Assembly (NCBI GenBank): GCA_013214705.1
Contig: JABSRZ010000015.1
Coordinates: 1-41,086, forward strand
Direction of reading: 5' to 3'
Length of the DNA: 41,086 nt
Origin: Hyphomicrobiales bacterium
Lineage (GTDB): Bacteria > Pseudomonadota > Alphaproteobacteria > Rhizobiales > OSC116
Both the position numbers and the translations under genes were made by a program. The notes under the pieces were generated by a model that saw only the letters and a program-made list of their open reading frames with translations, made no database searches and was not told where the DNA came from. Shown one piece after another: positions 1-7,730 of the stretch (its first letter is position 1; each line of letters opens with the position of its first letter).

Positions 1-310
1 GATAAATTGCCCAAATTGACAGACTATCTATACCAATTTGCATAGTGGTTTATTTTTTGGCAATTCGGTGGATATAGGCAACTCTTGTGCTAACAAGTAA
101 AACGCCATACCAGTCCATGGGCTGGGGTTTAATTCCCGACGCGTCAATATTCATAGGGACGAATAACTGCTTGATAGTGTTGCATTTTCTGGGGTGAACA
201 CAGCTTAGGGTATGGCGGTGTCCATTTTCTGATTATCACCGGGTTTTATGGATCGGATTTTGGCCGCTGGATATCATTAATATCCAGCTCACAGAGCATT
301 TATTAGCGTT
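1..310. other. Intergenic stretch with no recognisable gene
   Basis: No reading frame here could be assigned to a family. The one clear structure is a perfect 9-bp inverted repeat, GCTGGATAT and ATATCCAGC with a 5-nt loop, at 266-288. It lies just downstream of the minus-strand metallophosphoesterase and could act as a transcript-end hairpin, although no T-run follows it on either strand. Confidence 0.4.
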
Positions 311-1108
311 CTAATTATGCAATTTGGTTTGGTGCAATGGGTCACGTTGAAGGAATGTGTTGAAATGCACAGTAAGTTGGTCTGGCTCTACCATGACCAC
401 GCCATAGGCGGGTGGCTCGGTACAATATTCGCCCTTAACACTTTCTGATACCAATGGTATTTGGTGGTTTAGGCTTGGCAGGCTGGTAAAAGAAGTCCCA
501 CGCCAATTAACATAGGTCATACGGTGGACATGGCCAAAAAAGACATGTTGGATATTTTGGCCACTTTCTAAGGTTTGGGCGAATTCTTCGGCTTCTTCTA
601 ACTTAATATCGTCAACATATGAAATACCAATATTAAATGGCGGGTGATGCATAAACAGATAACAAGGCTTATCGCCTGCCTGAACCAGCTGGTTTTTGAG
701 CCAAATTAAGCGGCTTGGACATAGTTGCCCCTCATGCACATTTTTGCCGTCTTTGGTCGTGTCTAGAAAAATAAATACCCGGCCATCAGATGTATGAACA
801 TGCTGAACAAAACCGTTGGAATCTTTAGGCTGGTCCGGAAAAACATTTAGAAAAATAGTGCGGTCATCATGATTTCCGATCATCAGAAAGCAGGGAATAG
901 AAAAAGCAGCCAACCTGTCTTTTAACCACGTATACGAGCACGACTCCGAAAACTCTGATAAATCGCCTGAAAGCACACAAAACGCAGCATCTGAGTGCCA
1001 ATTTTCGATATCTTGCAAGCAGGCATTAAGCCGATCAACCGGGTTGCTGCCATTGAGTGCGGTTTCAGGGGCAGTAAGATGCAAATCAGTTATATGAATG
1101 AATTTCAT
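311..1108 (-). CDS. Class III cyclic-nucleotide-type metallophosphoesterase
   Basis: This 265-residue protein is a calcineurin-like phosphoesterase of the Icc/CpdA/GpdQ type, a two-metal enzyme that hydrolyses phosphodiesters such as cAMP or glycerophosphodiesters. The complete ligand set is visible: D8-x-H10, GD48-49, GNHD at 78-81, HH at 154-155 and GHVH at 192-195. Length is normal for the family. There is no signal peptide, so it is probably cytoplasmic. The ATG is preceded by AGGA about 9 nt upstream. It lies downstream of an IS3 orfA remnant and has no obvious operon partner. The family assignment is firm, but the substrate cannot be read from sequence. Confidence 0.88.
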   Translation of the reverse strand: MKFIHITDLHLTAPETALNGSNPVDRLNACLQDIENWHSDAAFCVLSGDLSEFSESCSYTWLKDRLAAFSIPCFLMIGNHDDRTIFLNVFPDQPKDSNGFVQHVHTSDGRVFIFLDTTKDGKNVHEGQLCPSRLIWLKNQLVQAGDKPCYLFMHHPPFNIGISYVDDIKLEEAEEFAQTLESGQNIQHVFFGHVHRMTYVNWRGTSFTSLPSLNHQIPLVSESVKGEYCTEPPAYGVVMVEPDQLTVHFNTFLQRDPLHQTKLHN

Positions 1109-1122
1109 TAGACAAATTCCTG

Positions 1123-1215
1123 TTAGAAAAAAGGGATGCTGACTGAATAGCTTCGATCCGTGATTTGAAGCACAGCATCGCGTTGAAATTCCTCAGTGTA
1201 ATGACTGTAAGACAT
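1123..1215 (-). pseudogene. IS3-family orfA N-terminal remnant
   Basis: An ATG frame of about 30 codons begins MSYSHYTEEFQRDAVLQ and continues with ITDR-SYSV. This matches the opening helix of IS3-family OrfA proteins (consensus RYTEEFKRDAV-Q-T-RGYSV). It then runs into a stop just where the helix-turn-helix should follow. It is therefore a truncated transposase head, 15 nt upstream of the metallophosphoesterase start. Its type resembles the orfB pseudogene near 36.1-36.7 kb rather than the orfA copies at 5.0 and 33.0 kb. Family assignment is by eye. Confidence 0.6.
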
Positions 1216-1357
1216 ACCTATTCTATACTTGCTCCCATTGCAACCTGCAAAGGGTCTACTATACTAGGGCTATTCAGACGTCTGTTTTTTGGTGCGGATT
1301 TAATATCTGTTTTGCTTTCCTAAAGCCTGCTTATATATCGATTGATTATCCTGGGAG

Positions 1358-2143
1358 CTATTTAGAATTCAGTTTGGCCGTAATATCTTGGCCACATTTT
1401 TGTAATTTTGGTAATATTATTTCTATTAATTTATGTTCTGACACGCGTGAAATATGTGTCCCAACGGTAAGCGCCCCCAATATATGGTTTTTTTGATCAA
1501 ATAGTGGAATGGCGATTGATCTTAAACCAATCTCTAATTCTTGATTTAAAATAACATATCCCATTTCCGAAATCTCTCGCAAGATCGGTACTAATTGCTG
1601 TTTGTTCTCGATGGTGAATTCGGTATATTTTTGAAAATTTGCATATTGTAGGTAATTTTTAACCACCGAGTCAGCCGAATAGGCCAATATAGCTCGCCCT
1701 GTCGATGTTATATGCGCTGGAAAACGACTGCCGACACTGGGTGTTACGCTCATAATTCTGTGAGGAGTGCCAATACGTGCTACATATTCGATTTCATAGC
1801 CATCTAGGATGGCAGCACTACAGGCTTCATCGATACTTGTTGCCAAAATTTGCAGATGATTCTTCGAAACATCCCAAATGTTCACATTCCGCACAAAATC
1901 ACCACCTAACTCTAGGATCTTCGACGTTAAGGAAAAGTGCTTATTTTCTTGTTTTGCATAGCCCAAATATTCTAACGTTAATAGATATCGCCGTGCTGCA
2001 GCGCGCGTTATACCGACCTTTTTGGCTGCTTGGGTCAGTGTCATATTTTGGTCCTGACCGCCAAAACACTTAATCAGTACAAGGCCCTTTGCAAATGATT
2101 TTACAAAAAAATTGGCATTTAACTTTTCATTTTGATTTGACAC
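1358..2143 (-). CDS. IclR-family transcriptional regulator
   Basis: This 261-residue protein has an N-terminal winged helix (about residues 10-75, with the ITRAAARRYLLTLEYLGY recognition and wing region) followed by an IclR effector-binding domain of PcaR/PobR type (motifs SVGSRFPAHITSTGRAILA and GLRSIAIPLFD). The start is GTG, chosen because GGAG lies 7 nt upstream. It is divergent from the aminotransferase and amidohydrolase genes with only about 80 bp between them, the usual arrangement for a local IclR regulator. I infer that it controls those genes and itself in response to their substrate. The effector is unknown. Confidence 0.9.
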   Translation of the reverse strand: MSNQNEKLNANFFVKSFAKGLVLIKCFGGQDQNMTLTQAAKKVGITRAAARRYLLTLEYLGYAKQENKHFSLTSKILELGGDFVRNVNIWDVSKNHLQILATSIDEACSAAILDGYEIEYVARIGTPHRIMSVTPSVGSRFPAHITSTGRAILAYSADSVVKNYLQYANFQKYTEFTIENKQQLVPILREISEMGYVILNQELEIGLRSIAIPLFDQKNHILGALTVGTHISRVSEHKLIEIILPKLQKCGQDITAKLNSK

Positions 2144-2225
2144 AAAGATTCTCCGTCCTATTATGTTCGTAATGGTAACATTTGTTTATATTTCGCACAA
2201 CTAGGTGTTTGAAACTGGAAAAAAC
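2144..2225. promoter_or_regulatory. Divergent promoter region, IclR / aminotransferase
   Basis: The short gap between the divergent genes must hold both promoters. It contains an interrupted inverted repeat, ATGTT at 2163-2167 and AACAT at 2177-2181 with 9 nt between, which is a plausible IclR operator. No strong -35/-10 pair is evident, so the operator call is tentative. Confidence 0.35.
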
Positions 2226-3539
2226 GTGACAGATAATTCAAAAAGCGCGGCTTTATTTGATAGAGCCATAAAAGTTCTGCCCGGCGGCATTAGTCGCAAT
2301 GCAATAATGAGAAAACCTTACCCATTTTACGCTGATTTTGGCAATGGATGTCGCATCACTGATATTGAGGGTGTTGAACGTATAGATTTCGCTAACAATA
2401 TGGCTTCACTCATTCATGGACACAACCATGCAGAGCTGAATGAAGCGATTAAACATCAGCTTGACAAAGGCACTGCTTTCACTATGGGAACTGAGGCGGA
2501 GGTCAAGTATGCCGAATATATGATTGAGCGCTATGATAGTTTTGAGAAAATACGCTTTGTCAATTCAGGCACCGAAGCCATTATGGCTGCTATCCGCGCT
2601 AGCCGCGCTTATACTGGGCGCACTAAAATTGCCAAGGCTGAAGGTTCTTATCATGGTGCATATGATTACGCGGAAGTTAGCGAAAATTCCAGACCCGACA
2701 ATTGGGGTGAATTGGAGGCACCAAACAACAACCCTGTGGTGTTTAATACGCCCATAAGCGCACTGGATGAAGTGGTTGTTTTTCCATTTAATGATGTCGA
2801 ACGAGCCATTAATATTTTGGAGCAAAATTCACAAGACCTCGCTTGTGTGATTATAGATGTCATCCCGCACCGTATTGGTTTTATCCCTGCTGACAAAGAA
2901 TTTGTCGAAGCACTCGGCGCTTGGGCCAAGAAAAATAAAATACTTTTAGTTTTTGATGAAGTCATCACATTGCGGTCAGATATTGGTGGTGCGCAATCTT
3001 GGTTTGATGTGAAACCGGACCTAACCGCCATGGGAAAAATGATTGGTGGCGGTTTTCCTGTTGGGGCACTTGCAGGTAGCAATGAAGTGATGCAGGTGCT
3101 TAACCCATTGGTCAAAAAAACATTGTTTCCACATTCGGGCACTTTTAGCGCCAACCCATTGGTTATGGTTGCTGGTCTCAAAGCCATGCAATTGTTTGAA
3201 AGCCAAGAAGTGTCGCGCTTGAATGCGTTGGCTGCCAATTTAATAAAGCAAATTTCCGAAGCCATCTCAATTGCCGGTGTGCCGGTTAGTGTTACGGGTG
3301 CAGGTTCTGTTGCCAAAATCCATATGATGGGCAAACCGCCAAATTCTTATAGAGATCATTTCAAAACCCCGCAGATGAAAAATTTGGAACATAAGCTTAT
3401 CGAGTATATGGCTGCAAATGGGGTGTTGATGATTGGAACATGCTCACTAGCGCTGTCTACGGCGATGACAAATGCAGAGATAGATCAATTTAGTGAAACA
3501 TTTTTGTCGGCATTGCGAGAATTGAAGCATGATTTCTAA
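2226..3539 (+). CDS. Class III PLP aminotransferase (glutamate-1-semialdehyde aminomutase-like)
   Basis: This fold-type I PLP enzyme has about 437 residues. The phosphate-binding SGTEA lies near 114-118, the FDEV aspartate near 244, and the Schiff-base lysine in MGKMIGGGFPVGALAG near residue 271. It resembles HemL in length and motifs, but lies in a catabolic neighbourhood between an IclR regulator and an amidohydrolase. A catabolic amino-acid or amine transaminase is therefore more likely than tetrapyrrole synthesis. The GTG at 2226 is preferred over the upstream GTG at 2205 because GGA sits 6 nt before it, and the upstream codon has no ribosome site. Substrate unknown. Confidence 0.85.
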   Translation: MTDNSKSAALFDRAIKVLPGGISRNAIMRKPYPFYADFGNGCRITDIEGVERIDFANNMASLIHGHNHAELNEAIKHQLDKGTAFTMGTEAEVKYAEYMIERYDSFEKIRFVNSGTEAIMAAIRASRAYTGRTKIAKAEGSYHGAYDYAEVSENSRPDNWGELEAPNNNPVVFNTPISALDEVVVFPFNDVERAINILEQNSQDLACVIIDVIPHRIGFIPADKEFVEALGAWAKKNKILLVFDEVITLRSDIGGAQSWFDVKPDLTAMGKMIGGGFPVGALAGSNEVMQVLNPLVKKTLFPHSGTFSANPLVMVAGLKAMQLFESQEVSRLNALAANLIKQISEAISIAGVPVSVTGAGSVAKIHMMGKPPNSYRDHFKTPQMKNLEHKLIEYMAANGVLMIGTCSLALSTAMTNAEIDQFSETFLSALRELKHDF

Positions 3540-3664
3540 CTTTAGGTTTCCAGCTTTTATTGTTGAACAAAACTAAATATAATGGGGTGTAGACTTTTGG
3601 TTGACTTCGGTTTGGCTCTGAAACCAGACTGGTTGTAGCCCGTTATTTATTAAGGAAAAGCCCA

Positions 3665-4861
3665 ATGACAGATGCAATTTTATTGCGTAATGGTAAAATA
3701 TTTGATGGCAAGAATATGTTGGATGGTGTGCATTCAGTATTGATTGAAAATGGCAAAATCAGCCAGATTGGCAATGATGATATATTTATTGGCTTTATGG
3801 GGCAGAGCCATGATGTAAGTGGTAAAACCATTTTACCCGGCTTGGTCGATTGCCATGTGCATTTATGTTATACCGCCTCGGGCGATCCGCGCGCCGATGG
3901 TGAAAAAATGGGACATTCGGAATTTACCTTAACTGCCTTAAAAAACGCCCAAGCTACATTATGCGGCGGCGTGACTGCTGTGCGCGATTGCGGTGGACGC
4001 GATTTCATGGAATTTGGTGTGCGAGATGCCATCAACCGTGGTGAATTTGATGGTCCGACAATATATGCATCGGGCAAAATTATCTGCATGACAGGTGGGC
4101 ACGGCCATGTGCACGCGCGGGTAGCCGATGGTGTTGAAGAAGTGCGCAAAGCCGTACGAGAGCAAGTTTTGGCCGGAGCTGATTTGATAAAAATCATGGC
4201 CACTGGCGGAGTTATGTCCCCCGGAGTTGATCCTCGGGATGCACACTATACCGCCGAGGAATTGGCGGTGGGCGTAAAAGAAGCGCATGGCTTACGCAAA
4301 CGCACAGCCAGTCATGCGCAGGGCACTGAAGGCATTTTAAACGCAGTACATGCTGGTATCGATAGCATTGAGCATGGCATTTTTTTAACGCAAGAATGCA
4401 TTGATAAAATGTTGGCTGCGGGCACATATGTAGTGCCTACATTTGCCGCATTACATAATATCTTAGCCAACGCTGATAACAATGACGGGCACAAAATTCC
4501 TAATTTTATGATTGAGAAATGCCAACAAGTGACTGAAGCCCATAAAGCATCAATGAAATTGTTTTATGAAGCTGGCGGCAAGATTGCCATGGGCACCGAT
4601 GCAGGCACGCCGCACAATAGGCATGGCAAGAATGCCGAAGAGCTGCGCTTCATGTGCGCCAATGGCATGAGCCAAGTAGACACTATGCGTATGTCAACTT
4701 TTAATGGTGCTGACTTAATGGGGTTGGAAAATCATGGGTTAATCGCGGTAAATTATGTAGCCGATATTTTAGTAGTAAATGGCGATCCGTCACACGATAT
4801 TGAGATGCTGGCAGATAAAAACAATCATACATTGGTGATAAAAGCTGGCAAAATCATCTGA
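3665..4861 (+). CDS. Amidohydrolase-superfamily metal-dependent hydrolase
   Basis: This 398-residue protein belongs to the imidazolonepropionase/prolidase-like branch of the amidohydrolase superfamily. Binuclear-centre ligands are visible: H64 and H66 (DCHVHL), the carboxylated lysine K176 (LIKIMATGG), H217 (ASHAQG), H237 (SIEHG) and D312 (GTDAG). Such enzymes cleave amide or peptide bonds, for example in N-acyl amino acids or Xaa-Pro dipeptides. AAGGA lies 8 nt before the ATG. It is 125 nt downstream of the aminotransferase on the same strand. The pair could release an amino compound and then transaminate it, which is inference. Its last codons abut an IS3 remnant. Confidence 0.87.
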   Translation: MTDAILLRNGKIFDGKNMLDGVHSVLIENGKISQIGNDDIFIGFMGQSHDVSGKTILPGLVDCHVHLCYTASGDPRADGEKMGHSEFTLTALKNAQATLCGGVTAVRDCGGRDFMEFGVRDAINRGEFDGPTIYASGKIICMTGGHGHVHARVADGVEEVRKAVREQVLAGADLIKIMATGGVMSPGVDPRDAHYTAEELAVGVKEAHGLRKRTASHAQGTEGILNAVHAGIDSIEHGIFLTQECIDKMLAAGTYVVPTFAALHNILANADNNDGHKIPNFMIEKCQQVTEAHKASMKLFYEAGGKIAMGTDAGTPHNRHGKNAEELRFMCANGMSQVDTMRMSTFNGADLMGLENHGLIAVNYVADILVVNGDPSHDIEMLADKNNHTLVIKAGKII

Positions 4862-4884
4862 TTTTTTCCAATGGGATTGAATGA

Positions 4885-5105
4885 AAAATACTTGAATCAT
4901 CATCGAATACAATTCGGACGTTTTCCTCGGCTGAATATTGCTTATGAATAGCGCGGCGAATGTCCTTAATTAGCCGGGTACCTTTTGTACGCTTGGACAT
5001 TAGTTTGCTTTCATCTTCACTCCTTCAGTGCGTTACGATGAACCAAAACACTATTTTGCGCAAACACACCATTCTGTTCCATAAAAGCTGACCACTTACG
5101 GTGTC
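4885..5105 (-). pseudogene. IS3-family element remnant (orfA head plus leader), copy 1
   Basis: On the minus strand, a frame from the ATG at 5000 reads MSKRTKGTRLIKDIRRAIHK followed by QYSAEENVRIVFD. It matches copy 2 near 33.0 kb residue for residue apart from scattered changes, then loses homology against the 3' end of the amidohydrolase gene. The untranslated leader also matches copies 2 and 3 (CTCCTTCA-GTTACGATGA, then a TCTGTTCCATA block). An upstream ATG at the position of the original start is out of frame, so the copy is dead. IS3-family OrfA is normally about 90-100 residues; only about 40 remain. Confidence 0.7.
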
Positions 5106-5260
5106 CGTCTTCTAATGTTTTGAGACAAATAGGTGTTTGAACTAAGCTGGAGTTTTGTTCAATAAGATCACAATATTGTCATAATCAAAGCCTTGAGTTT
5201 CCCGTTGGGGAACCTATATATTAATCTAGTTGATAACCAAACTCATGAGATTAGATCATT

Positions 5261-6664
5261 ATGTCAAAAACAAAAATAAGCCGCCGAAATTTACTCAAAG
5301 CAAGTTTAGCCACTATGGCCGCCGTTTCGTTGCCAAAATTAGTGCTGGCAATGGCTGAAGAAAATGTTTTTTATCTAACCGCAAAAAAATCTTCTCTCCT
5401 TTTTTTTAATGGCGCGGCCGCGTCCGAATTATGGACATATAATGGCGTTCTTTCAGGGCCAGAAATTCGTGTCAAACAAGGCGCAGAAATAACCGTTATA
5501 TTCGAAAATCAGTTAGACGAAGCCACCTCTATTCACTGGCACGGCATCCGAATAGACAATAAAATGGATGGCGTCTCGGGTTTAACACAAGAGGCCGTTC
5601 CCCCTGGTGAAAAATTTACCTACAAATTCGTTGCACCAGATGCAGGCACCTTTTGGTATCATGCCCATAATATGAGTTGGAGCCACGTCGCGAGAGGCTT
5701 ATATGGCGCGCTTATAATAGACGAAAAAACCCCATTATTTGACCCAGATCATGACATTACTATTATAGTTGATGACTGGCGTTTGGACGCGCAGGGGCGG
5801 TTAGATGTTGACAGCATCGGCGGCGTGAAAGAATGGGCACACAGCGGCAGGCTTGGTAATATCATAACCGTAAATGGAGAATTACGACCAAATATATTGC
5901 TCAACCAAAATGAGACTTATCGCCTGCGAGTTATAAATGTAGCCAATTCAAGAATAATAGCGTTTGACATAAATCAGCTAGGTGCAGAAATCATCGCCTA
6001 TGATGGCCAAACCTTAGGCTCCCCTCGCAAAACCAACCATTCTCCTTTATTCTTAGGGCCCGCCCAGCGCGTAGATTTAATGCTAACGCCCAAATCAACA
6101 CAAAATATTCCGCTCTCAAATCTAGGCGACGCTGAACCATACAATATTGCCAATTTTGTCATTCAAGAAAACAGTGCTCCAATTAAACCAACACCCAGAT
6201 TAACACGTAATATATTGCCTATCCCCGACTTTACCCAAGCTGAATTCCATAAAATAATTATACAGGGTGGCGCGATGTCACGAATGGGTGCCCCTATCTA
6301 TAAGGGCAAAAAACTTACCATAATTGAAAGCATGGAAAGTCAACAAATTTGGGCACTTAATGGAATTGCCAACCTTGATGACAAGCCAATGTTTGATCTA
6401 AAACAAGGTAAAACTATTGTTATTGATTTTAAGAATGACACTTCATTCAGGCACGCCATGCATATACATGGCCACCATTTCAAAATTATTTCAGGAAATG
6501 GTGTCACCTATGATGAACAATTATGGAAAGACACCTTCCTAATTAACCCCAATTCGACAATCCAAATTGCGTTCGTCGCCGATAATTTAGGCAAGTGGCT
6601 ACTACACTGCCATATGCTAGAACACGCAGCGGGCGGCATGAATACTTGGTTCCGCATTACCTAA
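5261..6664 (+). CDS. Tat-exported multicopper oxidase (laccase-like)
   Basis: This 467-residue periplasmic multicopper oxidase couples one-electron oxidation of phenols or metal ions to reduction of O2 to water. The N-terminus carries a twin-arginine signal (SRRNLLKAS, residues 7-15, then a hydrophobic stretch ending near LVLA). All four copper motifs are present: HWHG at 92-95, WYHAH at 132-136, HAMHIHGHHF at 398-407, and HCHMLEHAAGGM at 449-460, with Met460 as likely axial T1 ligand. The three-cupredoxin length is normal. It is flanked by IS and integrase remnants, so it may be acquired cargo. No copper chaperone or regulator lies next to it. Confidence 0.92.
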   Translation: MSKTKISRRNLLKASLATMAAVSLPKLVLAMAEENVFYLTAKKSSLLFFNGAAASELWTYNGVLSGPEIRVKQGAEITVIFENQLDEATSIHWHGIRIDNKMDGVSGLTQEAVPPGEKFTYKFVAPDAGTFWYHAHNMSWSHVARGLYGALIIDEKTPLFDPDHDITIIVDDWRLDAQGRLDVDSIGGVKEWAHSGRLGNIITVNGELRPNILLNQNETYRLRVINVANSRIIAFDINQLGAEIIAYDGQTLGSPRKTNHSPLFLGPAQRVDLMLTPKSTQNIPLSNLGDAEPYNIANFVIQENSAPIKPTPRLTRNILPIPDFTQAEFHKIIIQGGAMSRMGAPIYKGKKLTIIESMESQQIWALNGIANLDDKPMFDLKQGKTIVIDFKNDTSFRHAMHIHGHHFKIISGNGVTYDEQLWKDTFLINPNSTIQIAFVADNLGKWLLHCHMLEHAAGGMNTWFRIT

Positions 6665-6989
6665 AGCCCTACCACCTTGCGGAGCCATTAGACGGGTTTG
6701 GGATTTACATGCCAACCCTCTCGTTTAAGCAAACATGTACGCACGAAAATCCTATAAATTGACATGTGGCGTAGTATTTCTTTTGCTTGCAACGAATTAT
6801 CTGTCCGGCTAGTTTCCTTTATTTGGGTATGACATAGAACTTGTTTTATCAGTAGGGATATTTAGTGAGATTAATTTGTGCATTATGGCGTCAGTTTTCG
6901 GGGTATCTCATTTGGTTTTATCCCGTCAAGAAAATGAAGAAGTATAAAAGGAAGGTCATCCTGATGGAAGAAACATTATATTATCCCAT

Positions 6990-7531
6990 ACGTGTCTTTC
7001 GTGCTGAACAGCGCCAAGCCGATATTTTACAAATGTCCGAACTGCAATATCAAAAAGGTTGCATAATAATCCCTCAAAACAGAACTGATGCCATCGTCAA
7101 CATACTATAAACGCCCATCAGTGAGCTGCGCGTTCAAAATGCCATAAACACGCAATGACAGCTACAGAAGCTAATACAAGGTCATAAATACAGATTGACT
7201 GCTTTTTGTATCAGAAAAAGCCCGTGGCTATGGAGGCTGTTATAGCATTTGGCAACAAAAAAGTTTCAACACTTGGTTCAATAACATCAAAGCCAAGGAG
7301 GAAGAAAAGCTGCCAGATTTTAAAAATAAACGTTTTAAAGATTTGCGCGACACGGCGGTAACTTTAATGGCCAGGACAAACGCCAACCAGTTCGAAATTG
7401 CCACCTTTACCGGCCATAGTTTTACCAGCATCACTAAAATATTAAAACACTATTTGGCTCTTGACCAAACCATGGGCAACAATGCCATTAAAAAGATGGT
7501 AAAATATCTTGAAGGAAATCTTATGAAATAG
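6990..7531 (+). pseudogene. Tyrosine recombinase (phage-type integrase) pseudogene
   Basis: Two frames together give the catalytic half of a tyrosine integrase. The first (about 6990-7198) reads AEQRQADILQMSELQY, like the alphaproteobacterial TGQRQGD-L-L-W box. It is interrupted by TAA at 7108-7110 and TGA at 7156-7158. After a shift near 7198, the second frame continues with the KRFKDLRDTAVTLMAR Arg box, the TFTGHS His box and the ILKHYLALD tyrosine, ending at 7531. The N-terminal arm-binding domain was not found; an upstream ATG/TTG frame from 6865 is open but unlike the family. With two nonsense codons and a frameshift it must be inactive. It marks an old integrated element. Confidence 0.75.
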
Positions 7532-7540
7532 AACAAAACA

Positions 7541-7572
7541 TGTCTTTTTTAGACAAAAAATCCCCCGGGGGA
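7541..7572 (-). terminator. Possible terminator of the sugar operon
   Basis: Read on the minus strand, a G+C-only palindrome (TCCCCCGGGGGA, 7561-7572) is followed at once by a run of six T residues and then by a small TGTCT/AGACA hairpin (7541-7555). It lies about 160 nt past the aldolase/SDR stop codon, the end of the minus-strand operon. The stem is short because the palindrome has no loop, so strength is uncertain. Confidence 0.4.
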
Positions 7573-7730
7573 CTTGTGTAATAGTCCCTTAGGTTAATTT
7601 CGCTCCCCTTTGTCCAACAGCAGAAATAAAAAACCCAATGAAAACATCTGGTTGTAATGCTACCTGTTAGGGGACGCGAACTCCTGACTTACTGATTGCT
7701 ATTTTATTTCTGGTCAGTTTGAAATATTCA

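Noticed and set aside
108-145. GGGGTTTAATTCCC near the window start, resembling a tRNA T arm.
   Set aside because: The loop lacks TTCRA and no cloverleaf can be built on either strand.
7655-7690. A T-arm-like segment on the minus strand (GGAGTTCGCGTCCCC) after the sugar operon, possibly a second tRNA fragment or attachment site.
   Set aside because: The T stem has a mismatch, no anticodon arm or acceptor strand can be folded around it, and it does not match the tRNA-Arg fragment at 24.95 kb.
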